A stretch of 64,000 bases of DNA, from positions 62,001 through 126,000 of the forward strand of contig NZ_VLKO01000006.1 of NCBI RefSeq assembly GCF_007830355.1. The letters are read 5' to 3'. A program made the position numbers and the translations under genes. Below, piece by piece: positions 1 to 7,716 of this stretch (position 1 is its first letter; each line of letters begins with the position of its first letter). The stretch is from Flavobacterium tiangeerense (GTDB lineage: Bacteria > Bacteroidota > Bacteroidia > Flavobacteriales > Flavobacteriaceae). The notes beneath the pieces were generated by a model, which was given only the letters and a program-made list of their open reading frames with translations, made no database searches and was not told where the DNA came from.

Positions 1-724
1 CACCTAAATAAGGATTCACGTTCCATCCACGGACATCATCATATACACACATACGAGGATACCATTGCGCCATGGTAAATATTTTTCCATTTTTAGTTTC
101 AAGAACTCCCATTCTATCCGATCCTTCATAAGGAGCAATAAATGAAAAGTCTATTTTAATTTTTGTAGAACCTCCTTTAGCATTCAGCGCTTGAGGCAAA
201 AAAACTTGCATTCTAGTATCTGAAATCAAATATTTTGCAGGTGTTTCTGAAGCTACACCTTTATTAGTACTAATTACAGATACTGATTTTATTTTGTGAC
301 CTCCGTCAAAAACTTGACCTTGCGCACCATTTCTACTACCTGATAATGGTACTATTGCACTTCCACGAGAATCAGCTTTAAAAAGATTTTGATCTAAATT
401 CATCCAAACAAATCCTAATTTATCAGGACTATTGTTGGTGTACGTTATAATTCCAGATCCTGAAATTTCATTGTTTTTCTCGTCAAGTTTAGCTGTTAGT
501 TTGTAACTAGCACTATTTTGCCAATATTCTGACCCTGGTTGACCACTTGCTGAACGTGTTGCGTTTCCATTTTTAGTGTAAAAATGAGGTCCAAAAGCAT
601 CGTGATAGTTGTACTTTGATACTGTATTAGCAGTATTTTCAGGAGTTTGCTGTGCATTCAAATTTATTATTCCAATAAATAATAAGCTCGCATGTACAAA
701 AAATCCGAGATTGATTTTCTTCAT
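1..724 (-). CDS. M1 family metallopeptidase, N-terminal part (runs off the window)
   Basis: The reading frame opens at the ATG complementary to 722-724 and runs without a stop to base 1, giving the first 241 residues. Residues 1-25 are a signal peptide (Lys-Lys start, hydrophobic core, Ala-Gln cleavage site), so the protein is exported. The following part (motifs SEYWQNSASYKLTAKLD and ITYTNNSPDKLGFVWMNL) looks like the N-terminal beta domain of Bacteroidota M1 aminopeptidases, which hydrolyse peptides with a zinc site HExxH. That site lies beyond the window edge, so catalytic competence cannot be judged. The gene diverges from the epimerase gene at 880; the 155-base gap carries the promoters of both. 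The family call rests on recalled resemblance of the N-domain only. Confidence 0.75.
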   Translation of the reverse strand, partial: MKKINLGFFVHASLLFIGIINLNAQQTPENTANTVSKYNYHDAFGPHFYTKNGNATRSASGQPGSEYWQNSASYKLTAKLDEKNNEISGSGIITYTNNSPDKLGFVWMNLDQNLFKADSRGSAIVPLSGSRNGAQGQVFDGGHKIKSVSVISTNKGVASETPAKYLISDTRMQVFLPQALNAKGGSTKIKIDFSFIAPYEGSDRMGVLETKNGKIFTMAQWYPRMCVYDDVRGWNVNPYLG

Positions 725-879
725 AGTTAATTGATTTTGTTTACAAATTAATGAAAAAAAAGAGAATTTTGCGTATAAAAAGTTTAAGAATTTTAGCACT
801 TTGAGAAAAAAACATCTTGTGATTAAATATTGAATATATTTACGGTAAATTTAGAGTATCTCAGTAAAACAAAATTATT

Positions 880-1731
880 TTGACTACAATTTTAAAAAAC
901 AATAAACTAACTGCAGCAATAGATCATCATGGTGCAGAACTCATTTCTCTTAAAAGCAGCAATACAAGGGAATACATGTGGAATGGTAATCCCGAATTCT
1001 GGGGCAAACATTCCCCTATTTTATTCCCAATAGTAGGAACTTTAAAAAACAATTCTTTTCATTATGAGAATAATGATTACCATTTAACCCGTCATGGTTT
1101 TGCAAGAGACATGGACTTTGAAGTTATTGAAGCAAATGATGAGAGAGCTATTTTTTCATTATCACGCACCAATGATACATTAAAAAATTATCCTTTTGAT
1201 TTCCAATTGCAAATCATTTATACTCTTAAAGAAACAAATTTATCAATTTCCTATCTGGTTAAAAACTTTGGAAAAAGAGCCATGCCCTTTTCTATTGGAG
1301 CCCATCCAGCCTTCGCTTTACCATTAAAATTTAAAGATTATGAAATTGAATTTGAACAAGAGGAGCCTCTAGAGTATCATTTATTAAAAAATGATTTAAT
1401 ATCACAGGAGACCCAAAAATTAAATCTTCAAAATAAAAAAGTAAAACTAAATTATGATTTATTTGCGCTTGATGCATTAATTTTCAAAACAATACAGTCC
1501 AAAAAACTTACAATTTTAGAAAATAAAAAACCTCTTTTAAAAGTTGAATATGAGGATTTTCCAAGTTTAGGAATTTGGACAAAAATATCAGCACCATTTA
1601 TTTGTATTGAACCTTGGTTTGGATATTCTGATGTACTGGAGAGTACCGGAGATTTACTACTAAAAGAGGGCATTCAAATTTTAGAACCAAACGCAACCTT
1701 TCAATCTATATTTACTATCAAAATTCTTTAA
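880..1731 (+). CDS. Aldose 1-epimerase family protein (LacX-like)
   Basis: 283 residues, full length for the family. Visible signatures are RHGFARD (residues 71-77), GAHPAF (140-145) and the late IEPW (243-246), matching the histidine- and glutamate-containing active site of galactose mutarotase-fold proteins of the LacX branch. These are cytosolic enzymes that interconvert sugar anomers; the substrate is not evident. The start is TTG at 880: an in-frame TAA lies five codons upstream and no ATG precedes the conserved N-terminus. The GNAT gene follows after 9 bases, so the two are probably co-transcribed. A TATATTTAC sequence about 40 bases upstream resembles a Bacteroidota -7 element with one mismatch. 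Confidence 0.85.
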   Translation: MTTILKNNKLTAAIDHHGAELISLKSSNTREYMWNGNPEFWGKHSPILFPIVGTLKNNSFHYENNDYHLTRHGFARDMDFEVIEANDERAIFSLSRTNDTLKNYPFDFQLQIIYTLKETNLSISYLVKNFGKRAMPFSIGAHPAFALPLKFKDYEIEFEQEEPLEYHLLKNDLISQETQKLNLQNKKVKLNYDLFALDALIFKTIQSKKLTILENKKPLLKVEYEDFPSLGIWTKISAPFICIEPWFGYSDVLESTGDLLLKEGIQILEPNATFQSIFTIKIL

Positions 1732-1740
1732 TAAAATTCT

Positions 1741-2292
1741 ATGTTGACTATCAATTTCACTCCATTTCCAAATCTTGAAACCGACCGTTTACTTTTAAGA
1801 AGAGTAAACGCAGGTGATGTAAAAGAAATTTTAATGTTACGATCTAATCCAAAAACTATGCAGTATATCCCTCGTCCTTTGTTAAAAACGGATGAAGAAG
1901 CTTTAGAGCATATTGCCATGATTGATCAAAAAATTGAAGTTAATGAGGGCATCAATTGGGCTATAACTTTAAAAGATAGTCCAAAACTTATCGGGATTAT
2001 TGGTCATTATCGCATTAAACCAGAACATTACCGAGCCGAAATTGGATACATGCTACTACCTGATTATCAAAGAAGAGGAATCATTACTGAGGCTGTCAAG
2101 GCTGCGGTTCATTATGGGTTTAACGACTTAAAACTACATTCAATAGAAGCGGTTATAGCTCCAGAAAATCTTGCATCAGCAAAAGTTTTAGAAAATAATA
2201 ATTTTGTAAAGGAAGCTCATTTTAAAGATTATGAATTTTACGAGGGCCGATTTTTAGATTCAGCTATTTACTCCCTAATCAACAAATCATAA
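1741..2292 (+). CDS. GNAT family N-acetyltransferase (RimJ/RimL-like)
   Basis: 183 residues. The N-terminal ETDRLLLRR (13-21) and the acetyl-CoA pyrophosphate-binding loop QRRGII (110-115) followed by an amphipathic helix place it in the RimJ/RimL acetyltransferase group, which transfers acetyl from acetyl-CoA to amino groups of proteins or small molecules. The acceptor cannot be inferred. It begins 9 bases after the epimerase stop codon, which suggests translational coupling. No signal peptide or membrane segment is present, so it is cytosolic. Confidence 0.88.
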   Translation: MLTINFTPFPNLETDRLLLRRVNAGDVKEILMLRSNPKTMQYIPRPLLKTDEEALEHIAMIDQKIEVNEGINWAITLKDSPKLIGIIGHYRIKPEHYRAEIGYMLLPDYQRRGIITEAVKAAVHYGFNDLKLHSIEAVIAPENLASAKVLENNNFVKEAHFKDYEFYEGRFLDSAIYSLINKS

Positions 2293-2345
2293 TTTTCATA
2301 AACTTAAAATCAACAAATTTTACTATGATTTTTGAAAATTACTGT

Positions 2346-2353
2346 TACTTTTG
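2346..2353 (+). promoter_or_regulatory. Putative -7 element (TAnnTTTG) of the 2400 gene
   Basis: TACTTTTG matches the Bacteroidota -7 consensus exactly and lies 46 bases before the ATG at 2400. No TTG/TTTG occurs at the expected 19-21 base distance upstream, so only half the promoter is supported. Confidence 0.4.
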
Positions 2354-2399
2354 TTGATGAAAAATTCCTCTTTAAAACATTATCCTACCGACCTTTTTT

Positions 2400-2951
2400 A
2401 TGAAAAAATTAATTGTTCTTATAATTTTAATTTCTAGTGCTACCCTTTCTGCTCAAACTTATGTTAAAGTAAATGCTTTTACAACGATTTTAACGATACC
2501 AAATGTAGGTATTGAAACGAGCATAGGTAAGAAATCAACTTTTCATTTTGATGCTTTGGCCTCTTTTTGGAAATCAGTAAACGGTAAACCCAGAGAATTT
2601 TATACTTTCACTCCAGAATATCGATACCATTTTAAAGAAAAATATAATGGTTTTTATGCAGGTGCACATATAGGAGCTAGTATTTTTAATTTCCAAAAGT
2701 GGAATTATTTAAACACTAATTTATACGAAAAGGGGTTTGGTTATTTTGCTGGTGCAACTATAGGATATCAAGTAAAAGTAAATGAAAAATTTATGATTGA
2801 CTGTTTCCTAGGTGGTGGTTGGCATCAAGGTTTTTACAAAGGATATGACTTAACCACAGGACAACGCTATGAAAACGTAAAAAATTACAACAAAAGTGGA
2901 GAATCACTTCCTTATAGAGGCGGTGTGATGGTTTCTTACAAAATAAATTAA
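2400..2951 (+). CDS. Predicted outer-membrane beta-barrel-like protein, function unknown
   Basis: 183 residues with a clear signal peptide (Lys-Lys start, hydrophobic stretch, cleavage after SAQ near residue 20). The mature part alternates short aromatic and glycine-rich beta strands (for example FYTFTPEYRYHF, GFYAGAHIGASIF, GYFAGATIGYQV), ending in YKIN, the pattern of small outer-membrane barrels such as the DUF3575-type proteins of Bacteroidota. I do not recognise a specific family. The gene ends in a 4-base convergent overlap with the VF530 gene. It has its own candidate -7 element and seems to be a single-gene unit. Confidence 0.65.
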   Translation: MKKLIVLIILISSATLSAQTYVKVNAFTTILTIPNVGIETSIGKKSTFHFDALASFWKSVNGKPREFYTFTPEYRYHFKEKYNGFYAGAHIGASIFNFQKWNYLNTNLYEKGFGYFAGATIGYQVKVNEKFMIDCFLGGGWHQGFYKGYDLTTGQRYENVKNYNKSGESLPYRGGVMVSYKIN

Positions 2952-3172
2952 AATTTATTTATACTTTTAACATATAAATCTTCAACTTGTTTACGAGCCC
3001 AATCTGTTTTTCTTAAAAAAGTCAAACTGGATTGAATGCTTGGATTACTTGAAAAACATTTAATTTTAATCAGTTCACTTAAGTTGTCAAATCCATAATG
3101 ACTGACAAGTTTTTCTACAATTTGCTGAAGTGTGATTCCGTGTAGCGGGTCGTTTGATTTTAATTTTTCCAT
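2948..3172 (-). CDS. VF530 family DNA-binding protein (DUF2132)
   Basis: 74 residues, full length for the VF530 family. The pattern NDPLHGITLQQIVEKLV followed by FSSNPSIQSSLTFLRKTDWAR is characteristic. Family members are small helical proteins proposed from structure to bind DNA; their cellular role is not established. The start ATG lies only 4 bases after a consensus -7 element, so the message may be nearly leaderless. The stop region overlaps that of the convergent gene at 2400 by 4 bases. Confidence 0.88.
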   Translation of the reverse strand: MEKLKSNDPLHGITLQQIVEKLVSHYGFDNLSELIKIKCFSSNPSIQSSLTFLRKTDWARKQVEDLYVKSINKF

Positions 3173-3176
3173 TGTA

Positions 3177-3184
3177 CAAATATA
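3177..3184 (-). promoter_or_regulatory. Consensus -7 element just upstream of VF530
   Basis: On the minus strand this reads TATATTTG, an exact TAnnTTTG box. Only 4 bases separate its G from the ATG, which puts the expected transcription start at or next to the start codon. No TTG is found 19-21 bases upstream. Confidence 0.5.
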
Positions 3185-3230
3185 TACATTCTAAAATTTA
3201 TGATTTATTAACCCCCTAAAAAATCTAACC

Positions 3231-3716
3231 ATGAAAAAAAAACTACTCATCCTTACCCTATTGTTTTTTAATATTTGTTTAGCACAACAAAATATCACTA
3301 CCTATTATTTTATTAGACATGCCGAAAAAGTAGATGATTCCAAAAATCCTGATTTATCAGAAATTGGATTAAAAAGAGCCAATCAATGGAATGCTATTTT
3401 TGCAGATGTTCATTTTGACGAAATTTACAGCACCGATTTTAAAAGAACCACACAAACTGCAGCACCTACAGCTACAGCTAAAAATATAAAAACTAAACTG
3501 TACGATCTTAAAGATTTAAATATTGAAAATTTCAGAAATGAAACTCTAAATAAAAAAGTTTTGATTGTAGGGCATAGTAATTCAATACCCAAGTTTGTAA
3601 ACCAAGTTATCAAATACAATTTGTTTCCTGATATTGAAGATACGGTTTTTGGGAACTTGTATGTAATTACAATTACTGGTGATACCATAAGTTACCATTT
3701 ATTGAAATTGCCATAA
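3231..3716 (+). CDS. Exported histidine phosphatase (phosphoglycerate mutase-like)
   Basis: 161 residues. Signal peptide 1-19 (ends LAQ). The phosphohistidine motif RHAEK sits at 29-33, a conserved Arg follows in STDFKRT (about residue 72) and the second catalytic histidine is in GHSN (114-117). These are the four-residue phosphate pocket of branch 1 histidine phosphatases. The signal peptide predicts a periplasmic or surface enzyme, unlike cytosolic phosphoglycerate mutase, so a periplasmic phosphomonoesterase is more likely. Substrate unknown. smpB follows on the same strand but has its own promoter. Confidence 0.85.
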   Translation: MKKKLLILTLLFFNICLAQQNITTYYFIRHAEKVDDSKNPDLSEIGLKRANQWNAIFADVHFDEIYSTDFKRTTQTAAPTATAKNIKTKLYDLKDLNIENFRNETLNKKVLIVGHSNSIPKFVNQVIKYNLFPDIEDTVFGNLYVITITGDTISYHLLKLP

Positions 3717-3718
3717 AC

Positions 3719-3749
3719 ATTGCTTGATATTTTAATTTTGCTACCTTTG
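3719..3749 (+). promoter_or_regulatory. Bacteroidota promoter of smpB
   Basis: TTG at 3720-3722, a 19-base spacer, then TACCTTTG at 3742-3749. Both elements and the spacing match the Bacteroidota sigma factor consensus. Four bases separate the -7 box from the smpB ATG at 3754, which predicts a leaderless or nearly leaderless transcript. Confidence 0.7.
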
Positions 3750-3753
3750 CACC

Positions 3754-4206
3754 ATGTTAAAAACAATTAATATTTACAATAAAAGAGCCAAATTCGATTA
3801 TGAAATTATCGAAACATTTACGGCTGGAATCGTTTTGGCTGGTACTGAGATAAAATCAATTCGTTTAGGCAAAGCCAATATTACAGAAAGTTTTTGTGAA
3901 TTCAGTAATCTAGAATTATTTGCCATAAATACCTACATTGAAGAATATTCATTTGGAAATCAATTCAACCATAAAGCCCGTAGCGAACGTAAATTACTCT
4001 TAAATAAAAAAGAACTTAAAAGTTTATCTAAAAGTGTTCAGGCTAAAGGCTTAACAATAGTTCCTCTTAAATTATTTACAAATGAAAAAGGAATGGCAAA
4101 ACTTCAAATAGGACTTTGTAAAGGAAAGAAAACTTATGACAAACGAGAATCTTTAAAAGAACAGGATACAAAACGAGACTTAGAACGCATAAAAAAATCA
4201 TTTTAA
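3754..4206 (+). CDS. smpB: SsrA-binding protein SmpB
   Basis: 150 residues, normal length. The opening NKRAKFDYEIIETFTAGIVL and the central GTEIKSIR and ITESFCEF segments are diagnostic; the basic C-terminal tail (KRDLERIKKSF) is the part that enters the ribosomal decoding centre. SmpB binds tmRNA and delivers it to stalled ribosomes for trans-translation. The tmRNA gene itself is not visible in this window. Its terminator stem begins inside the last codons. Promoter elements lie directly upstream. Confidence 0.97.
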   Translation: MLKTINIYNKRAKFDYEIIETFTAGIVLAGTEIKSIRLGKANITESFCEFSNLELFAINTYIEEYSFGNQFNHKARSERKLLLNKKELKSLSKSVQAKGLTIVPLKLFTNEKGMAKLQIGLCKGKKTYDKRESLKEQDTKRDLERIKKSF

Positions 4207-4224
4207 ATTAAAATGATTTTTTTT
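4191..4224 (+). terminator. Intrinsic terminator overlapping the end of smpB
   Basis: AAAAAATCATTTT and its complement AAAATGATTTTTT pair around a short AAATT loop, followed by a T tract. The left arm includes the last smpB codons and its stop codon. Confidence 0.65.
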
Positions 4225-4330
4225 GTTTTTGGTAAAGGCTATTTTGATGAAAAATCACAATAGCCAAGCAGATTAAAATATCTTATTTTCTATTCCAAAC
4301 CATTAAAAACAAATCTTTTTGGGCTAAGCC

Positions 4331-4388
4331 AAAAAAAAAATCATCTTCAACTCTTTTGTAATAAAACGCTGAAGATGATTTTTTTTTG
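4331..4388. terminator. Bidirectional terminator between smpB and pcm
   Basis: A perfect inverted repeat (ten A then TCATCTTCA at 4331-4349; the complement at 4370-4388) with a 20-base loop. The A run on one side and T run on the other make it a terminator in both directions, fitting the convergent smpB and pcm genes. Confidence 0.8.
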
Positions 4389-4390
4389 TT

Positions 4391-5032
4391 TTAATTCTTA
4401 TCTTCTAATAAGGGAACAAATCTAAATTCTCCAAATTCGTGCTTTTCAAATTGAGTTTCATTAATTCGAATCAGCAAGGTCATAATTTGCACGTCTTCAC
4501 CAAGTGGAATTACTAGCCTTCCTCCTATTTTTAATTGCGCCATCAACGGTTTAGGAATAATTGGCGCACCAGCCGTAACAATAATGCTGTCAAATGGTGC
4601 GTAATTTGGCAACCCTTTGTAGCCATCACCAAAAGAAGTATGTTTAGGACGAATATTCAGTTTAGGAAATAAGTTTGTAGTTTTTTTAAACAATTCATTT
4701 TGGCGTTCTACACTATACACTTTAGCTCCCATGGTACATAAAACTGCTGTTTGGTATCCAGAACCAGTACCGATTTCTAATATTTTATCTTCCTTTTTTA
4801 CTTCTAATAATTGGGATTGAAAAGCAACGGTGTACGGTTGTGAAATAGTTTGCCCAGCACCAATAGGAAAAGCCTTATCTTGATAAGCATAATTTTCAAA
4901 GCTTGAATCCAAAAATAGGTGACGTGGTATCTTTTTTATGGCTTCCAAAACATTTTTATCCGTGATCCCTTTTTGCTCTAAAACGCTTACTAATTGATTC
5001 CGAAGTCCTTGATGTTTGGCTGTATCTTTCAA
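4391..5032 (-). CDS. pcm: Protein-L-isoaspartate O-methyltransferase
   Basis: 213 residues. The SAM-binding motif ILEIGTGSGYQTAVL (84-98) and the upstream ISQPYTVAFQ (63-72), whose Ser/Gln/Pro segment contacts the isoaspartyl substrate, are both present. The enzyme methylates L-isoaspartyl residues of damaged proteins so that they can reset to aspartate. Start codon is TTG at 5032: an in-frame TAA lies two codons upstream and no ATG is available before the conserved N-terminus. It is a single-gene unit between a bidirectional terminator and the divergent oxidoreductase gene. Confidence 0.93.
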   Translation of the reverse strand: MKDTAKHQGLRNQLVSVLEQKGITDKNVLEAIKKIPRHLFLDSSFENYAYQDKAFPIGAGQTISQPYTVAFQSQLLEVKKEDKILEIGTGSGYQTAVLCTMGAKVYSVERQNELFKKTTNLFPKLNIRPKHTSFGDGYKGLPNYAPFDSIIVTAGAPIIPKPLMAQLKIGGRLVIPLGEDVQIMTLLIRINETQFEKHEFGEFRFVPLLEDKN

Positions 5033-5152
5033 AATTTATTTTTTTATTTCTGTAAAAATAGAAAAGAAAAACTGAAATCAAATATTGGTTTTTAAATAAT
5101 AATTTAGCGCACAATTTGTCTTAATTCAACAATAGATTAATCATTTAATTGC

Positions 5153-5160
5153 TATTTTTG
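5153..5160 (+). promoter_or_regulatory. Putative -7 element of the 5177 operon
   Basis: TATTTTTG matches TAnnTTTG and lies 16 bases before the ATG of the oxidoreductase gene. No TTG occurs at the ideal upstream distance. Confidence 0.4.
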
Positions 5161-5176
5161 TAAAAAATACACCCTT

Positions 5177-6142
5177 ATGCTAAAAATTGGAGTATTAGGT
5201 GCTGGTCACCTAGGAAAAATACATTTGCGTTTATTACAACAATCTGACAAATATGAATTGGTAGGGTTTTATGACCCAAATCAAGAGAATGCTGAAAAGA
5301 TATCAAAAGAGTTTGGATACAAACATTTTAGTACTATTGCAACTCTTATTCATGCTGTTGATGTAATTGATATTGTTACCCCAACACTTTCTCATTACAA
5401 ATGTGCAAAAGTAGCTATCAAATCAGGTAAACATGTTTTTATTGAAAAACCTATTTCAAACACAATAGAGGAAGCAGAAGAAATCATTGCTCTTGCCAAT
5501 GAATATAATGTTAAAGGGCAAGTAGGTCATGTTGAACGCTTCAATCCTGCATTTATAGCTACTAAAAACATGATTGAAAATCCCATGTTTATTGAAGCGC
5601 ATCGTTTGGCTGAATTTAATCCTCGTGGAACTGATGTCCCAGTGGTTCTAGATTTGATGATTCATGATATTGACGCTATTTTAAGTGTGGTTAAATCAAA
5701 AGTGAAGAATATTAGTGCCAGCGGCGTTTCTGTTATAAGTGATACACCTGATATTGCAAATGCTAGAATTGAATTTGAAAATGGTTGCGTAGCCAACTTG
5801 ACAGCTAGCCGAATTTCGATGAAGAACATGCGCAAATCTCGTTTCTTTCAAAAGGACGCTTACATCTCAGTTGATTTCTTAGAGAAAAAATGTGAAGTGG
5901 TTAAAATGAAAGATGCTCCGGAAGTTCCTGGCGACTTTGATATGATTTTACAAAATGCCGAAGGCGTAAAAAAACAGATCTACTTCTCCAATCCCGAAGT
6001 TGAGCAAAACAACGCCATTCTGGATGAGTTAGAATCGTTTGCAGATTCAATCAACAACAATACAACTCCAGTAGTGACTTTAGATCAAGCAACTGAAGCA
6101 TTACGAGTTGCTTATCAAATTATTGATTGTTTTAAAAAGTAA
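5177..6142 (+). CDS. Gfo/Idh/MocA family NAD(P)-dependent oxidoreductase
   Basis: 321 residues. A Rossmann motif GVLGAGHLGKIH (5-16) opens the protein, the family EKP motif is at 90-92 (its Lys is catalytic in the family) and MIHDID (161-166) supplies the usual catalytic histidine. Members oxidise or reduce sugars and related alcohols with NAD(P). The segment GHVERFNPA (117-125) is typical of a Bacteroidota subgroup whose substrate is unknown to me. It heads a tight plus-strand run with a small membrane protein and 3-hydroxyacyl-CoA dehydrogenase. Confidence 0.9.
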   Translation: MLKIGVLGAGHLGKIHLRLLQQSDKYELVGFYDPNQENAEKISKEFGYKHFSTIATLIHAVDVIDIVTPTLSHYKCAKVAIKSGKHVFIEKPISNTIEEAEEIIALANEYNVKGQVGHVERFNPAFIATKNMIENPMFIEAHRLAEFNPRGTDVPVVLDLMIHDIDAILSVVKSKVKNISASGVSVISDTPDIANARIEFENGCVANLTASRISMKNMRKSRFFQKDAYISVDFLEKKCEVVKMKDAPEVPGDFDMILQNAEGVKKQIYFSNPEVEQNNAILDELESFADSINNNTTPVVTLDQATEALRVAYQIIDCFKK

Positions 6143-6148
6143 TCATTG

Positions 6149-6745
6149 ATGGAAAATAAGTTAGAAATTAAATATCGAAATCAAAAACAGTCTTTTGAAA
6201 TTTTAGAAGATGAAATTATAGTAGATTTAGATACTCCAAAACACAAATTAAAGTACAACATCCCATTAGAAGAAATTAAAACGACTCAGTACATAAATAA
6301 GACTAAAGAAGACTCTACTTCAATGTTATTGAATTTTTCTTTATTTTTAAATTTATCATTCATTTTATATTTAGTTGTTGATAATTTTAAGTTAAGCCCC
6401 GTTTTAGTCCAAAGTATTTTTCTAACTACCTCATTAGCATTCGTGGCTGTGATGAAGTTTTTTTTTGATGGACATGATGAAAAGCATATTGATTCTTCCA
6501 AACTTTTTTATTTTATCTACACAAAAAAAAATGCTGAAGAAGTAGATGATTATATCGAGTTAGTATATAAGAAACAGATCGATTTTTTCAGAAAAAAGTA
6601 CTTTCTAATTGATCCTGTATTACCATATGGAGTCCAAAATGAGAGATATATTTGGCTTTACAGTAATAAATACATTAACGAAAATGAATACGAAGTAATA
6701 AAAGAAGATTTAGATAAATACTTCAGTTTTAACCCAACACTATAA
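6149..6745 (+). CDS. Hypothetical protein with two membrane segments
   Basis: 198 residues if translation begins at the ATG at 6149; a TTG directly before it is less likely. A hydrophilic N-terminal part (about 1-57) with a beta-rich look is followed by two hydrophobic helices (about 58-78 and 83-106) and a charged cytosolic C-terminal part. No family is recognised. It is sandwiched with gaps of 6 bases and 1 base between the Gfo/Idh oxidoreductase and 3-hydroxyacyl-CoA dehydrogenase genes, so it is almost certainly expressed with them, but the context does not reveal a function. Confidence 0.75.
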   Translation: MENKLEIKYRNQKQSFEILEDEIIVDLDTPKHKLKYNIPLEEIKTTQYINKTKEDSTSMLLNFSLFLNLSFILYLVVDNFKLSPVLVQSIFLTTSLAFVAVMKFFFDGHDEKHIDSSKLFYFIYTKKNAEEVDDYIELVYKKQIDFFRKKYFLIDPVLPYGVQNERYIWLYSNKYINENEYEVIKEDLDKYFSFNPTL

Positions 6746-6746
6746 T

Positions 6747-7634
6747 ATGAAAACAATAGCCGTAATCGGAGCAGGAACAATGGGTAATGGAATAGCACAT
6801 ACCTTTGCACAAAGTGGTTTTACCGTAAAATTAATAGATGTTTCTGAACAATCTCTGGATAAAGGAATGGCAACTATTGCCGCTAATTTAGACCGAATGA
6901 TTGCTAAAGGTACTATTAACGAAGAAGATAAAACAAAAACAATAACTAACATTATTACTTATAATGATATCGAAGACGGTGTTGTAGGTGTTGATTTAGT
7001 GGTAGAAGCTGCAACAGAAAATGTAGCATTAAAACTAAATATCTTCAAACAATTGAATGAAATTTGTTCGCAGGATACCATTTTGGCAACCAATACATCT
7101 TCTATTTCGATTACACAAATAGGATCGGTTGTGACTAATCCAGAACGTGTTATAGGCATGCACTTTATGAATCCGGTGCCTATTATGAAATTAGTAGAGA
7201 TTATCCGCGGTTACAACACCTCAGATGAAGTTACAAAAACCATAATGAGTCTTTCTGAAAAACTAGGAAAAACTCCTGTTGAAGTGAATGATTATCCGGG
7301 TTTTGTAGCCAATAGAATTTTAATGCCAATGATTAATGAAGCAATTGAAACCTTGTACAACAAAGTTGCGGGTGTATATGAAATTGATACGGTGATGAAA
7401 CTTGGAATGGGCCAACCCATGGGACCATTACAACTTGCAGATTTTATTGGCCTTGATGTATGTTTAGCCATTTTAAACGTAATGTATGATGGGTTCAAAA
7501 ATCCAAAATATGCTCCATGTCCATTATTAGTAAATATGGTTCGAGCTGGAAAACTAGGAATAAAATCAGGTGAAGGTTTCTACGATTATTCCGAAAGTAA
7601 AAAAGCAGAAAAAATTTCTAAACAATTTATTTAA
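6747..7634 (+). CDS. 3-hydroxyacyl-CoA (3-hydroxybutyryl-CoA) dehydrogenase
   Basis: 295 residues, the short monofunctional form. NAD-binding GAGTMGNGI (8-16), substrate/cofactor motif NTSS (116-119), catalytic His139 in GMHFMNPVP with Asn142, and the C-terminal dimerisation segment GMGQPMGPLQLADFIGLD are all visible. It oxidises 3-hydroxyacyl-CoA to 3-ketoacyl-CoA in fatty-acid or phenylacetate-type beta-oxidation; specificity is not decidable. No partner beta-oxidation genes are adjacent. It starts one base after the preceding stop codon. Confidence 0.93.
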   Translation: MKTIAVIGAGTMGNGIAHTFAQSGFTVKLIDVSEQSLDKGMATIAANLDRMIAKGTINEEDKTKTITNIITYNDIEDGVVGVDLVVEAATENVALKLNIFKQLNEICSQDTILATNTSSISITQIGSVVTNPERVIGMHFMNPVPIMKLVEIIRGYNTSDEVTKTIMSLSEKLGKTPVEVNDYPGFVANRILMPMINEAIETLYNKVAGVYEIDTVMKLGMGQPMGPLQLADFIGLDVCLAILNVMYDGFKNPKYAPCPLLVNMVRAGKLGIKSGEGFYDYSESKKAEKISKQFI

Positions 7635-7648
7635 TGTCATAAAGTTTG

Positions 7649-7712
7649 AAAGTCAAAAGTCTTAAAGTCCGCCTCTTTAAACTTTTGACTTTTAACTTTT
7701 GACTTTTGACTT
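7649..7712. repeat. Word-repeat hairpin between hydroxyacyl-CoA dehydrogenase and DUF1015
   Basis: AAAGTCAAAAGT at 7649-7660 is perfectly complementary to ACTTTTGACTTT at 7681-7692. The right side repeats the unit two further times (AACTTTTGACT at 7695-7705, ACTTTTGACTT at 7702-7712). The gap consists almost only of this vocabulary. It has no terminal T tract, so it is not a standard terminator. Confidence 0.75.
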
Positions 7713-7716
7713 AATT

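Noticed and set aside
7649-7712. CRISPR-like repeat reading of the AACTTTTGACT units
   Set aside because: Units are adjacent or overlapping with no spacers, and no cas genes are present.
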